Shown here piece by piece: positions 22,436 through 34,584 of a stretch of DNA of 64,000 nt. The DNA lies in contig NW_006763135.1 in the NCBI RefSeq assembly GCF_000264905.1, positions 225,676 to 289,675 on the forward strand, written 5' to 3'. Each line of letters starts with the position of its first letter. The first letter of the stretch is position 1. Source of the stretch: Stereum hirsutum FP-91666 SS1 (lineage: Eukaryota > Basidiomycota > Agaricomycetes > Russulales > Stereaceae). The position numbers and the translations under genes were made by a program. Under the pieces are notes generated by a model that saw only the letters and a program-made list of their open reading frames with translations, was not told the DNA's origin and did not search any database.

Positions 22436-22691
22436 GGCCACAAACCAAACGTGTTCGGTATTGGAGTGCTTGACACTGGTAGCGCCACAACTGTGTCTTC
22501 GCCTTGTCTACGTAAACTAGACGAGTAGATGCCGTGATATCTCTCTATTCGTCTTCACAGCCTCCGTGATAGAAGTATGCACACACACAAATTCGTATTT
22601 CAACGGCCTCCGCGTTCAGTACTCATACAACGTATCAATCACAAAGTCCATCACTGTGTTTGCAGGCAATCATACCGTACTAGAACCACGC
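22436..22691. other. Intergenic
   Basis: A short spacer between foldback element B and the stop codon of the copy 2 gene. Nothing was recognised. Confidence 0.35.
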
Positions 22692-23406
22692 TCAACGACT
22701 GCCGAATGGACCTCGAGCGTTGCCCGCGAAACCATGCGGGGGGTTCAACAACATCTTCCCGTCCCGCATCACTTCGACCGCGAGTCCGCTGGGTAGCGAG
22801 AGTTGCTGTAGAATGCAGTAAGAGTGGTCGTTAATATAGCTCTCAACACGTAGATGTGAGGGGAAACGCACGATTTAGGCAGAGGCAGAACCATTCTCAT
22901 TGGAGAGTTACTAAAGAAACACCAAGGTTAGCTCGAAAATGTATCGCTTGCTGGGAGATCAAGGTGGGATAGAAACCTACCAGCATCATCTTCACCCAAG
23001 CGCGGGCCTCTGGCAAAAACCGCTCCGTCTTGTACTCAGCACTGACCGTGAAGAACTTGCCCATTATCCACAGACCCATGTCATCGTCGTTCCGAGGAAT
23101 GAAGCTCTTCTCTTCGAGGATTTGATCACGGTAGAGCTTCGCCGCTTTGATGCATATCCACGTCACGGGTCCGGTCATGGTGTCGCACCCGCGCTCAAAG
23201 CCATCCCGTCCAAGTTGGCGGTGGAGCCTCGCGGACTCGATGAAGTAGGGCAAGCGATATAGTACGTCGCTCGAGACCCAGATTTCGTCTGGGTTCCAGT
23301 CGTCCACCAGATCGGGAAGGCCATTCCGAAGGGGAGAGTCGGGAGTGTTTGCGGATGAGTGGAGCTTTTGAGCCCCCGCTTTAATAGCGTCCCAATCGGT
23401 AGACAT
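22692..23406 (-). CDS. Unrecognised protein, copy 2 of a tandem family
   Basis: I do not recognise the family. The model is exon 1 23406-22981 (142 codons, starting MSTDWDAIKAGAQKLHSS) and exon 2 22805-22692 (38 codons with the stop), joined in phase 0 for 179 aa. No signal peptide or membrane segment is seen. Exon 1 looks alpha-helical with conserved aromatics: YRLPYFIESARLH, WICIKAAKLYRDQILEEKSF and a DDDMGLWIMG stretch. A minus-strand TATAAA lies about 155 bases upstream (23557-23563), at nearly the same relative place as in copy 1. The 175-base intron is unusually long for this genome because the middle exon present in copy 1 has been lost. The start is supported by the point where similarity to copy 1 begins. 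Function unknown. Confidence 0.6.
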
Positions 23407-24055
23407 CTGGGGTAAACTATGACACCAACTAATCAGGTCACCGTTGAGAGAAAAAGAGACGCGAAATGACTGACTGAGTGATTCTGGGTTGGTGTGAAAG
23501 ATGTAGAGGGCTGAGAGAGAGCTGATGGTTATTCGCCTTCTCGGGACCCACCAGCATTTATAGCCACTGAGTCCAAACATTATATAATGCTCCTCGTTAA
23601 TTTTTCCACTGGGTGTCTATTTAGTGTTGGCGCTAGTGATGAGACATACCGGGTGCCGTTCATGGCACCGCAAGAGGGCCAAATGCAGCACCTAAGTCCG
23701 ATCGGTTCCACTGGAGGTGAAGCAAATTGTTTCCATAAAGAGCTGAAAGTATGGTCCCAAAGTATCCGGATCGACAGTAAGTTAACGACCGTGTCATTGA
23801 GCTTAGTGCTTGGGCCGAGGAAATGGAAACGCGTGATAGGTCGTTTCATCGTGTCTCCACTGGCACTATACCGAAGGACAACACCAAGTCAGACAATCGT
23901 CGGATCACAGCAGCGCACGAGACCATTTGCATGCCGATCGGCGGTAGCTATGAGAATCATAGCTTTAGGTCATGGTTGTCGCGGTGAAAAGAAACAAAGA
24001 GCTGATCTGCGTTGGCTTTCCCCGCAAGCGACCTTGACCGGGTGGCACCCAGGGG
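22805..24055. repeat. Segmental duplication, copy 2
   Basis: The partner of 19640-21090 in direct orientation, covering the gene, promoter and upstream flank. Divergence is substantial, with many substitutions and short indels, so the duplication is not recent. Copy 1 carries extra sequence, including the middle exon. Confidence 0.75.
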
Positions 24056-25093
24056 CAGCAACCCAAACATATTCGGCGCCATGACGTCTAGAAGAGGAAG
24101 AAGTCGACGACACGGCTCAAAACACCGTCATGTTTCTGCTTGAGCGTTTTGAGCTCGATTCGGAATAGAAATTTTCTGCGAGCGGCGGGCAACAAGCGTA
24201 GGCGCAGATAGCCAGTTACTTGTGACTCGATAACGACAACTTCTTTTCGAGATTTGTTTGAGACGACTTATGCGTGCAATGCCTTCGTCATTGCGGCGCT
24301 AAAGTCTACGGTGGAGATCTGTGGGTGCTGACCACCAACGAAAAAAGTTATCGACATAAGCGGGACAAAGTTAGCGGAAGAAATAGCTCCTAACGGCTCA
24401 CATTCCGGCGTGCGAGTAGCATGGACCAGAGACAATCAAGACTTGAAACTACGCAAGAGAAGCCGTTAGTAGCACTGGTAGGATAGAGTCGAAAATGGGG
24501 GCACGAAGGCGGAAGGCTGATATGCATTTTAGCCAGTGAAGTCGGCTTGTACTTGAGGACCGGATAGAGCGATTGTTTGGTCATAGGTGGCTGCACCTCG
24601 GAAGAGAAATCGGAGGTAGGTATTCGTTAGCCATTGGGCACGCCAACTCAGTTGAAAGCTAGACCTGGACTCGGAGAGGTGATAAGTACTGCCAAAGCGT
24701 CACCTCACCTAAACAATCAAGACAATCGACGAAAGATATGGTGAAGGCTTTTTACTAAGTCTATGCGATACATAAACGACTCAGGAATGAGGTTGAGTGC
24801 AGAAAGTGACAAGGTATACATCCATGTAGGAACGTTGAACGTAAAACGAGAATCAAAGGCCCGTGCGACCATCGTACCGGCTTGCCATTCAAAGTCAGCT
24901 CGGACTTATCCGCTTGCCCAGTAGGGAAACCGGCCTCTACCCGACTGCCTCCGTGCTCCTCCGCGCCGCTCTTGCATCTGTTATGTCAAAGCACCACGAA
25001 AAGCGTTGGACATCTTGGTTCAAAGCAAACCAGCGTGAGGAGGTGAGCAATGCTTGGCCCAATCTCCACAGTTTCTTGAACTGACGTTGTGAC
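24056..25093. other. Intergenic upstream of F-box gene 2
   Basis: No gene was recognised. The final few hundred bases are the likely promoter of the F-box gene that starts at 25094. Confidence 0.35.
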
Positions 25094-26827
25094 ATGGTAA
25101 AGTCTCCCACACAACTTACCGCCATCGCACTCGCGAAACTTCCCCCAGAGCTGCTCCGGATGATATTCTATCATCTAGCGCTGGACCTGTTCTATACGAG
25201 CGCTACACAGTCAGAACCAGCTCGACCTGTGTCTCTTGGATGGGCAGTCGTCACCCACGTCTGTCGGTACTGGCGAGATGTGGCCCTCGCAGACGCTCGT
25301 CTCTGGGGTTACGGTATTTTCCACAACCGTAGATGGGCAGACGAGAGCACCCTCCGCTCTAGGGACGCACCATTATATATACGCACTCCCTCCAACCCCT
25401 TCTTGAACTCTCCAGATGCAGTTCGCCTTCGCGAAGCCTATATGGCTAATCCTCGTGTTCTGCTGGACTTCGCTCATGACCCTGTAGAACTGGAAGTGCT
25501 GGAAGTGGGTCCACCTTCTGTGTATGACGGGTCGAACCTGTTCATCACATTCACTTTCGGGCTCAAATTTCGGTACAGTTCTTTCGCTTACCCCTTCTGC
25601 GCCGCGCCGAGCCTAAGGCGGCTACGACTGTGTCATCGAGAGTTTTTCTGGGACGTGATTGCGTCTTCAAACCTTACTTTTCTTCATATCGAACTTCCCC
25701 GGTCTTTCCACGATGTAATGAATACACGCGCCGAAGCTCTCTCAGCTTTAAAACACCTTCAAACCCTCGAGACGCTTATACTCATCAACTCCATGCCGTT
25801 GAAGGGCACCGACCCCCCAGGTACTGCCCATCCCGTCGTGTCGTTACCAGCCCTCAGCAAGATTACCCTCATCGATAATCCAGAACCATGCGCATGGTTT
25901 TTGTCTCGTCTCGAGATTCCAACGTCAGCGTGTGTTGCTTTGTGCTGCGACTCTGACACCGATTACGACAGCTTCCCATCCCTTCTTCGTCTTCTATCCG
26001 CTCATAGCACTCGATTGAGCGAGTCACAGTCAGAGCCAGACCGTCTCATTTCACTCTGCATCGACATCTATTCGAATCAGCTTTCGCCGGGGTGTTATAT
26101 TCACGGTCTACACGTCAAGGCATGGCGATCTCCGCATACCTTTTCTGACATGCCCGAGAGCATGCACACGACGAAGACCGACGCTTCCATCGCATTTTCC
26201 TTCGAGCTCGGACCAAGACTAGAGTCCTCCTTTGCGCTGTTGTACCACACTCTGCTCGATTCGACGTTCGATCTCCGCCACGTCCGTACACTACGTGTTG
26301 CTGAGCTCTATCACTGCCGTTGGGCGAGCGATTGGTTAGAGCTCCTCCCGAAGTTTCACAACCTCGAATCTATATCTGTTGAATGGAGCGCCGCGGATCC
26401 ATTCATTCGGACCCTCGCCGCGAACAAGCTCGGCCGCAATTACTCTGAGTTTATCGATAAACCGATTTGGTCTTACACCGGCTCCCCATCCCCAAAGCTG
26501 GTCGGGCCAAACGCGCCTCCCATCGTTCTTCCGAACCTCCAGCACATCACACTCGCGGACACTTGCCTGGATCCCGCCGACAGACCGGAAGGATGGCTCG
26601 TTTACGATGTCGTGTTGAGGACTTTGGCGGCAAGGAGGGCTTTACTGAGCGATGGAAAAAAGTTGAGTCTGACGATTCGCGGGTGTGTGATCGAACCAGG
26701 CGCGGTCAGGAAGTTGTGGGAGGCTTTACCGGACGTGAGGTGGGATGGAGATGGAAGGCTATGGGAGAGGTCACTCGAGTCGTCAGATGAATCGGATTGG
26801 GGGTTTGAGGATCAAGTGGAGATCTAA
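25094..26827 (+). CDS. F-box-like LRR protein (family member 2)
   Basis: A single-exon 577-aa F-box-like protein, probably an SCF adaptor. The F-box is near the N-terminus (residues 12-80): LAKLPPELLRMIFYHL, then the family motif GWAVVTHVCRYWRDVAL. The remaining 450 residues are leucine-rich-repeat-like, with LETLILINSMPLKG, LPALSKITLIDNPE and LPNLQHITLADTCLD. The classic short form, with the F-box directly at the N-terminus and no preceding coiled segment, separates it from the other three local members. The ATG at 25094 is the first in frame and is followed directly by the domain. Substrate unknown. Confidence 0.85.
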   Translation: MVKSPTQLTAIALAKLPPELLRMIFYHLALDLFYTSATQSEPARPVSLGWAVVTHVCRYWRDVALADARLWGYGIFHNRRWADESTLRSRDAPLYIRTPSNPFLNSPDAVRLREAYMANPRVLLDFAHDPVELEVLEVGPPSVYDGSNLFITFTFGLKFRYSSFAYPFCAAPSLRRLRLCHREFFWDVIASSNLTFLHIELPRSFHDVMNTRAEALSALKHLQTLETLILINSMPLKGTDPPGTAHPVVSLPALSKITLIDNPEPCAWFLSRLEIPTSACVALCCDSDTDYDSFPSLLRLLSAHSTRLSESQSEPDRLISLCIDIYSNQLSPGCYIHGLHVKAWRSPHTFSDMPESMHTTKTDASIAFSFELGPRLESSFALLYHTLLDSTFDLRHVRTLRVAELYHCRWASDWLELLPKFHNLESISVEWSAADPFIRTLAANKLGRNYSEFIDKPIWSYTGSPSPKLVGPNAPPIVLPNLQHITLADTCLDPADRPEGWLVYDVVLRTLAARRALLSDGKKLSLTIRGCVIEPGAVRKLWEALPDVRWDGDGRLWERSLESSDESDWGFEDQVEI

Positions 26828-27044
26828 CGATGTCGTTGCGTAATATAACTTCTTCGTCGCTGAGGTTTCATCAATTAATCCCCCGCATATCTTTCACCAT
26901 CTCAGTTTCTCAAAATCCGGAACAACCACGATGCAAAATTATGCACCACGCCACGGATAACTAATTGACTCCAAGTATTTATTCCGATAGATTGTCAAGA
27001 CGTATATCGGATGTACACACAATACAACGATGAAGAATACGTTT

Positions 27045-30000
27045 TTACGCCACTTGTACGACATGAGTTGCCCCTCCCGCGATGTCGACCCCGAGTCTGC
27101 CAGTCCGATCCAGCAGCAGAGTCGTGCTATTCCCACCATCCACAGTGATCGTACTTTCGACCCCCGCTGTCAAATATACCGTCCCATTCGTACCATCGGG
27201 ACCATCTACCTCGACCGTCATGACCCCGTGCGAGATCGTCCAGTTGACTGACAAGGTCCCAAATGGCGTGGATACCCGTCCCTCTGCCGAGGTTGTGTTT
27301 AATGGCTGAGGGGCAACCACCCATGTCTTGAAACCTGGCGACGTAGGCTGTACGCCGAGAACAAAACGTGAGAAGAGAGCTGTGGGCGCTGTGGACCAAC
27401 CGTGACATAGAGAGGTGTAGGCATCAATGCCTGGCGTTCCGTCAGGGGACATGACTTCCCAGAGGGTTCCTGACGTTAATTTGTGAGCAAATAGCGCTGA
27501 CAAGGAAAGACAAGCACATACCGGTGTAATTTTCTCTCGATGAATCCAGCATGGTTCCAAATGTTCTATCAAGGATATACAATACATCTGCGTCACGCAT
27601 ATCCGACGTTAGGAGTGCCTTTCGAAAATATGTTAGCCCTGTGATATATGCTAATACCATCAACACTACCAACCTCAAGATGAAACCCAGATACGAAAGG
27701 ACTGATGTTCGCCCGTGAACCAGCGTCAGCTGAGAAGGCAAGCATGCCATAGTCGGTTTCGAGATTCTCCGCCATTGCAGCCAAAGTCGCCTACAGATAG
27801 TCAGCGTAGGTCTATCGACCAGGACAAACGCAAACCTCGGTGCGATTCGCGGCATCTGCTACTCCCGCAAGTATGGCCCATGAATTTGCATCTTGCGCCA
27901 CACCCGGTACGATGTCCGTGTTCACATAGAATCCACCTGTAGCGTTCCATAAGTGGGTGTTGATTGCGTCCCGCATAGCGACAGAGGCGTTCGCATAAGT
28001 GGCGGCGAGAGACGTGTGGTTTAAAGCGGAAGCCATGGTAGAAGTTTGCTTGAATGCGAGGACGGCTTGCGAATTTAGTCTATGCGTTCATTACAATGAG
28101 TTGAGCGCAGAGAAGCAGCGTACCAATGTCGTCACTTACTTAGTGCCCGCCCCATACCGTGCCCCATCGTAATAGTCCCAGTCCATACCCAAGGTTGAAT
28201 TGGACTAAAAGTACAAGTTAGTTCGTGTCTCCACGATCAGAGAGACGGTCTATTTATGTCTCACCTCGTCGATTCTAATCAAGCTGTCATTAGTCCCCAC
28301 CAGACCCAACAGGCGATCTGTCTGAGCTTGGATATTGCCCCATGACTCCTCCAGGAACGATACATTGCCCGTATACATATACGTGTCGTGGAATGCCTGA
28401 AGACCGAAGATCTCATACGGTAGGGAGTAGAAGAAATTAGCAGGTTTGACCGGGTAGGAGTCGCCAAAGGGAGCGATGGGAGGTACGTCCGTTGCGAGTG
28501 CTCCCGTATCGTTTTGCCACGACGAAACGAGAGACAGAGATCCCGTGACGTATTTGGCCTCTGCTGTCGAGTAGAAAAGTGACGGGGCCGTGATCTAAAA
28601 AGTAATTCGAACGTGAGCACGTACGGTAACGATGACTGTAAGTGTTTTCAGACAAACCGCAACGTCACCGATCCAAACAATTCTATCTCTCCTTGCGCCG
28701 TCAAGTATGGAGTCCACTAGATTCCTCCGAACCGCAAAATCATCCAGCGCGGTCTCGTCCTTCAAATCAGACTCGTACAAGAGCGTCCCGTCCAGCGTAT
28801 CCGTGACCCGAACGCCAGTGAACACGGCCTTGGCGTCGAATGCACCGCCAAAACCAAAGCTGCCGGGTACGACCATGGTTGAGACATTTGCTTCGGGTAC
28901 AGTGAAATTCAAGATGGAGATGCTGTCGATAGAGACGCTGAATGCCGTATTGAGAATCACTGTGCTGTAGTGGTGGAAATCTCCGTCGAAGAGCGTAAGG
29001 TAGGAGGTGTGGTGTAGGGCTATGGCCATAAGAGGGTAGCTGACAGGGCCAGAGGAACCTCCCTGAGTGCCATTCGCAGGGCCAGAGCCATAAAATACCC
29101 CAATGTGTGTTCTGTTGAGCTAAGCCAGGAATAGTCAGAAGATTGCAGTTGACGAGTACCGACAGAACCTACTTCGAACTGCAAGCCATTCATCCCAGAA
29201 TTCAAAACCTGCCATCCGATCCCGCCTCCAGTGATCTTGGCTTGGAAGCCAAGCGTGTAATTGGCCCACAAAGTGCCGTACAAGTTGGGAGAGGCGTATT
29301 GTGGCGGGATCAATGCTCCATCATCTTGAAGCTTGAGATGTCATCAGGGATCGAAGGTAGAAGTTCGAGTGTGAGAGAACTCACTATCCAATTCGGGGGA
29401 ATGGATCCTGCTGGATCGCTGACCAACTGCACAAAATGAGTAAGATCTAAATAAAATTCACGATTGCAACGTACTTGAACCGTCCTCGCACCTGCCTCCC
29501 ATATATTAGTGAAGAGGTCATTGTTGGACTTGAAACCTCCAGGAAGAGAGTCGACGGCGGTGGTGTCAGTAATTGAACGAAACCCGACGGCGGAGAGGGA
29601 GACGGTCCCATCGGTAAGAAGCCAGATGCGCTGCCATCGTTGCGACCCTTGCAGGTAGTAATCCTGTATGAAGTTATCGCTGGTCGCGGTGAGATTGTAT
29701 GTGACCGTGCGGTTGTTCTACATGAACAGAACATATAAGCTATGATCACAACTTATTACGTGTTATAAGTATGCTCACACTATAACCGTCCGAATAGTCA
29801 ACGAAGGATTCTCCTTCCGCCATCCATACTCCGCCCCAACCTACCCGATAATGTGTATCAGTATCATATAAGTTAGTACGATTTAAATAAACACTCGTAT
29901 ATACCTTCACTATACGTCGCAGCCATCTGCACACTTTCTCCCTCCACGTTGTGTAGCCACAAAGTAGGAAACCCACCGACATTGACGCCGTAATCAAATA

Positions 30001-30181
30001 CAATCTGCGCTCCTTTCCCGCTAAGAGTCGCCACAGAAGAGTTCGGAGCTAGCAATGCCTCAGCATTGAATACTGAGCCAGTTGTTGCGTTGATAGCTTT
30101 GGGGAAGACGTAAGATGATTGAGCGTCGAAAGCCCTCAACGAAAGCAAGAAGACCAACGAGACCGTATACACTGTCATCAT
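27045..30181 (-). CDS. Secreted GH78-type alpha-L-rhamnosidase
   Basis: Likely releases terminal alpha-L-rhamnose from plant glycosides or rhamnogalacturonan outside the cell. Exons (minus): 30181-29905, 29840-29779, 29717-29475, 29426-29385, 29331-29173, 29119-28658, 28594-28265, 28204-28140, 28079-27836, 27790-27674, 27618-27522, 27469-27045; 840 aa, all GT-AG and in phase. The start MMTVYTVSLVFLLSLRAFDA is a signal peptide, so ATG 30181 is used although an upstream in-frame ATG exists. The six-hairpin catalytic domain is recognised by RRDRIVWIGD, DYYDGARYGAGTK, GTLWEVMSPDGTPG and SLCHGWSTAPTALFS. The C-terminal beta-sandwich follows (FKTWVVAPQPL onward). There are many N-glycosylation sequons. 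Exact substrate specificity cannot be read from the sequence. Confidence 0.88.
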
Positions 30182-31325
30182 TGCTTGTTCAACAATATGG
30201 ATCAAGTGTCTGGCAACGGTGAATAGCTCCACAATGGACGAAGCGACGTAGAAGTACGCTAGAGACGACGTCCGAGTAATATTTATGAGCATTCCACACT
30301 GAACAAAACCAGTGCCTATGACCCTTTCCTCCGTATACCTGCTGATTGCTGCGGAACCATTCTTTGCGAATGCAGAAGGATCGAAGAGCCAAGAAAGAGA
30401 TCGAGAACAGAACAGGTGAGGGTGCGTTTGTCGTCAATGACGTTGCACGCCATAACTCTTGTGAATTCGGGACCGGTGACTGACCTGCTGTTCCACTGGG
30501 CATAACGTGTTAGAAGAAGGTGGTGGTATATGTGCCAACGGCCGCCATGAAACCTGGTCATATGCACTGCCTGGCTGCTACACGGCTCTTCCTTCGTCCT
30601 GAAGGAAGGCGATCCAAGGTTTAACTTGAAGTTGACATTCTTCCAGAAGAGCAGAAGTGAGAAGAAGCCCTGCATTGATACCATGCATGAACATATAGGC
30701 ATTTCTAGTTCCGTTGAAATCTATGAACCGGTGGTCTGACTCCTTACCAAGTTTATGAAGCTAGGTTGCTGACGTCCACGTTCAACGAGGACTGAAGGCT
30801 TTTTTCGGCGGCGCTCGAAGTTTGATAGCCGCATGGCCCGGTGATCGCCGTCGTTCCATTATCCGACGCCACCTCTTTCCTGAACGTTAAATTGAACCTG
30901 CTTGACCTGCACTTTCTCACTTCAGACACGACCACGTCGAGTTATCCAGTTTGCTGTTATTTATCTGAAGAAATCTGCTGCTATAACTGGTTTCTCATAC
31001 CTTTTGTCGGTCTGGTTTCTCAAAAGCGGGTCGTTATCTTTTAAACAACTTTTAAAATTGGAGTTTGACTCTTAACGGGGGCCGATTCAATTTCGAAGTT
31101 TAGCTACACAACTTGCACGAAACAATCCTCGATCCCTATAGTCAACCTGGTGCGTTCTTCCGGCGGATTTGAGATTATAGCATGACTCACTTGTTATATA
31201 AGTACATACGCAAGCCAGGTGGAGAAAATTTATGACTCTCTCTAAACTCTATTGAGAAGAGCCAGACCTAAGCTGGTATGTCTTACCATGGCATGTCCAC
31301 GGTAAAATGAAGCGAAAAAGCTCTT

Positions 31326-31436
31326 ATTAGGGCATATATGTAGAGGTGTACATTCAACCCCTCCGCCAATCAGGAAGCGAGCTCTGGCGGAGGCTCCAGC
31401 GTTTCAAACCGCCACATATATGCTCTATTTATGGCC
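31326..31436. repeat. Imperfect foldback, about 110 bases
   Basis: GGGCATATATGTAGAGGTG on the left faces CCGCCACATATATGCTC on the right. Nearer the centre, CCTCCGCCA pairs with TGGCGGAGG. The arms contain mismatches. The central string CCAATCAGGAAGCG resembles CCAATCAGGAGCG of MITE A. It may be a degraded MITE or simply a structured spacer. Confidence 0.45.
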
Positions 31437-32225
31437 GGAATAATTGTACGATCTCTAATATTGCATTCGTGTCGATCAGAGAATCAAGTGGCGTGTACAC
31501 CACGCCAGCCATGGTATAGATGTTCTGAAAACCTTCCGGTGAATGTTTCCCTGCTTGGTGTCCTCTATTGTCTACAGCATTTTATATGGGCCAAAGACGT
31601 GCCTTTCGCCTTGTTTTCATTTATGAAGACTGAGACACGTACTGACGTTCCATGCGGCCATGCGGCCCAACAGAACGTGTTCTTAAATAGGACCCACAGT
31701 TGTGTCTCAGCTGTGGCCAAAGGTGGCGATGAACAAGATCTCAGATCCTCGTGATGTTCGTATTCCCTTTCTGCCATCGGCGGCGCTCACATAACCACAT
31801 AGACCAGTCTCGCACTGGGGCGAGGTCAAGCCTTTTGTGGGCCCGTTTTGATCTTCGCTCGATGGCACTCGCAACGGAATGGATCACATTGTCCCCCGGA
31901 TCAGCGTTTGGCACCTAATTAGCGGCCAAAAAACCGCCTTTCCAGGACCATCTGACTTTGACATTGTGATTGAAACAATGGCTGCCTCGCGGATGTGTCT
32001 CAAAAAGACGGATCGTGCCAGGAACCCCTTTCTTCCAAGAGGGTGTCCGCGATCGTAGACTTGGTCGCCCAATGGGATCTTTCGTCGTCTATTCTCATGG
32101 CAACTCTGCGATTCATATGTGTCCGTATTGAGTCAATAATGGAGAGATCGATAGGCAGTGTCTACTGAGACTTTCATCTATCCGCTGCGATGGTGACCAC
32201 TCATTGTCCTCACACCCAAGGGGCG

Positions 32226-32233
32226 TATAAATA
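32226..32233 (+). promoter_or_regulatory. TATA box of F-box gene 3
   Basis: TATAAATA lies 113 bases before the proposed ATG at 32346, with a pyrimidine-rich stretch following, as usual for fungal core promoters. Confidence 0.55.
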
Positions 32234-32345
32234 GTTTGGTGTCGCCCCAGCATTTTTTCCGCACCCATCCATTTTCTTGCTCTCGTGCTTCTGCACAAGC
32301 ATTGTCTCCGTCATCCCCTCCCCATCAACTTCAAGCCCTTTCAAC

Positions 32346-34584
32346 ATGGAGGCTCACGCTCCGACTGCGACCGACGAACTCTTGATCGGACATGCAGGAG
32401 ATTTACAAAATCTGTATGCCTCCCTTGACTTTGATTCCGTGGTTGAACAGATGGACTGATTGTCATGACACTTCCTTCCTTCCTTCCTTCCTTCCTTGCA
32501 GTTCTCTCCCCGAATTAAATTCACGCTATACTACCGCATCGAATCAACTTGCCCTCCTCCAAAGCCAGCTCTCATCCGACGTCGACCTTATCTCCCAGAA
32601 ATTGGACGTTTCCAACATCGGAGGCGCCATCAACACTCGCGCAGGAGTATCGAGGATCCCTACTGAGATCCGAGGCACCATTCTCGCTTATCTCCGCGAA
32701 GACTGGCCTCCGTTTCTTGTCCGCGCCCAGGGCGCTACCCAAGGCAGCGATGCCGTCGTTGAGTCTGAAGGTGTCTCCAAATTGACCCTAGACCTCGCAT
32801 GGATCAAGGTAACGCATACCTCGAGGCTCTGGCGCGATGCTGGGCTAGCATTCGGCGATATTTGGGCCGGGATCGACACCCATCTGGTTGGTCTCAAGTG
32901 GTCCGCAGAGATGATCGCTCGCTCGAGGGGAGCTCCACTGACTTTGACCCATCGCTACGCTCCCGACTCTCACAACGGACACCAGTTCCTCGCTGGCGGC
33001 ATCCCCCAGACCAAGAGCCTAGAGGTCGACGCATTTCGTGCCGATGGGAGCATGCTAGAATTACTCCAGAAATGCGCTGCTCCCAATCTCGAAGAGCTTT
33101 TCCTTCAATCGAGGAGCACCATTTACATTGATGAGAACGATGTCGGCTACGCCAATTTCTCCACGCTCCCCGAGGTTCTCTTCAATTCATCCACCAGTCG
33201 TCTCCGGGTGCTCGTCCTTGATAGCGTCATACCTTCTTGGACCTCCCCCTTGTTTTCTACCGCAAACATCAGCTACCTCTCCGTCTCTTTCGACAATCCC
33301 TATCCGGGAAGTCTGGACGTACTTCAGAAAATCATCGATATGCCACCCGCCGACCTTCTCTCCGCGTTGTCCAGCCTGGGACCCAGTCTGGAGGTTCTCA
33401 TCTTGGTCAATTGCCTTCCCCTCATCGAGAAGTGGAAAAAGATGCAACACCGCGGCCCGGTTTCCCTTCCGTCCCTAAGAAGAATTGACATCACCTGCGA
33501 TTCGTTGGAAGTCCTATTTGGTTTCACTGGCTATCTGACTGTGACCGGTACCGTTCATCGGTTGGACTTCGAAGTCGACTCTCTTGACGACTCTTCCATC
33601 GCCCAGAGCGATATCTGGATTCAGGGCATGTACACCAGACTTCTCGGGCTCATCCGGTCATTCTGTTTCGCGACACCAAGCCTCAATGCTAGAGGTCCTC
33701 AGAATCTACGCGCCTTCGACAGCCTTTCCATCGAGCTCACCCCCGATCCGCGCGTCGTCACAGAAGACGATGAGGATGAGGAAGATCCGGATGGGATACA
33801 GCCTTTTCTCACTCTCGAACTCAAGTCGGGATCCCAGTCCTCTCCTACGTCGTCGCCCCCACAACAACAACCTCCCCGTATACACGTCAGCATGCCACTC
33901 GATCTTCCGATGACCGGTCCTATGGTCACCCTTCGTCTTCTTGAGATGCTACCTGCGCCATGGACCCAACTCAAGTCTCTTCATATCGCCAACTCGGTCG
34001 CAGACTCCGATGGCAATCCTTTCCGCGGCTTATGGACCGACGAACACGTCAATGAATTAGTAGCCAGGCTGGGTGGCGCTCTGAGCGAGCTCGAGACCTT
34101 GAACAGCGGGAGCGGCTTTTCGGAATCCATCACGGACCTCCTTCGCCTTTCCGATCCTGCCGCAGTATTCCCAAAGCTTTCTGCGATTACCATGGAGGAC
34201 GACTCGGAATTATATCTCAAAGACAATTTCGAGCTGTGGATGTCCGATCCCAGGCCTCATTGGCCTCGCGCAGGCAGCAACAGCAGTGGGCTGAGCGATC
34301 TTTTCGGGGCGCTATATCATGTATTGATGGTCCGAGAGGCGCGCGGTTCGAAGATCTCTCGGTTGCGTTTGACGCCGTGGATCTCTACCGAGATGGTCTT
34401 GCCGGACGATGGAGAGGATGTGGAGATGGGTACTGGCTTGACGGAAGAATGGAAGGATGCGTTCAGGGAGCTCGAACGGGAGATAGAGCCCCTCGTCGGG
34501 ACGGTGAAAATTTCGTTCACGTCTCCGCGAGAGGAAGAATCGTCGCGAATGCAAGAATTGTATACCTCCATGTTACCTATATGA
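32346..34584 (+). CDS. F-box-like LRR protein (family member 3)
   Basis: A 716-aa F-box-like protein in two exons: 32346-32413 and 32502-34584. Exon 1 encodes MEAHAPTATDELLIGHAG and a few more residues and ends in phase 2 (CT|GTATGC). The acceptor follows a CTTC microsatellite (TTGCAG|T). This start is preferred over the unspliced ATG at 32392 because it gives a TATA box at a normal distance and restores an early phase-2 intron shared with paralogues. A short coiled segment (about residues 30-60) precedes the F-box-like region (about 72-150: VSRIPTEIRGTILAYL, then LAWIKVTHTSRLWRDAGL). The rest is LRR-like (LEVLILVNCLPLIEKW) with an acidic insert DDEDEEDPDG. It closely resembles member 1 in architecture, for example LLEMLPAPWTQLKSL versus LLDNLPVAWSALKSL. 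Probable SCF adaptor. Confidence 0.85.
32470..32497 (+). repeat. CTTC microsatellite in an intron
   Basis: Six to seven tandem CTTC units lie just before the 3' splice site TTGCAG at 32501 and act as its polypyrimidine tract. Confidence 0.85.

Larger units (their letters stand above)
30182..32345. other. Intergenic, two promoter regions and a small foldback
   Basis: The left part is the rhamnosidase promoter. The right end contains TATAAATA at 32226-32233, about 115 bases before the F-box start at 32346. A foldback of about 110 bases lies at 31326-31436. The remaining open frames have no recognisable motif. Confidence 0.4.
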
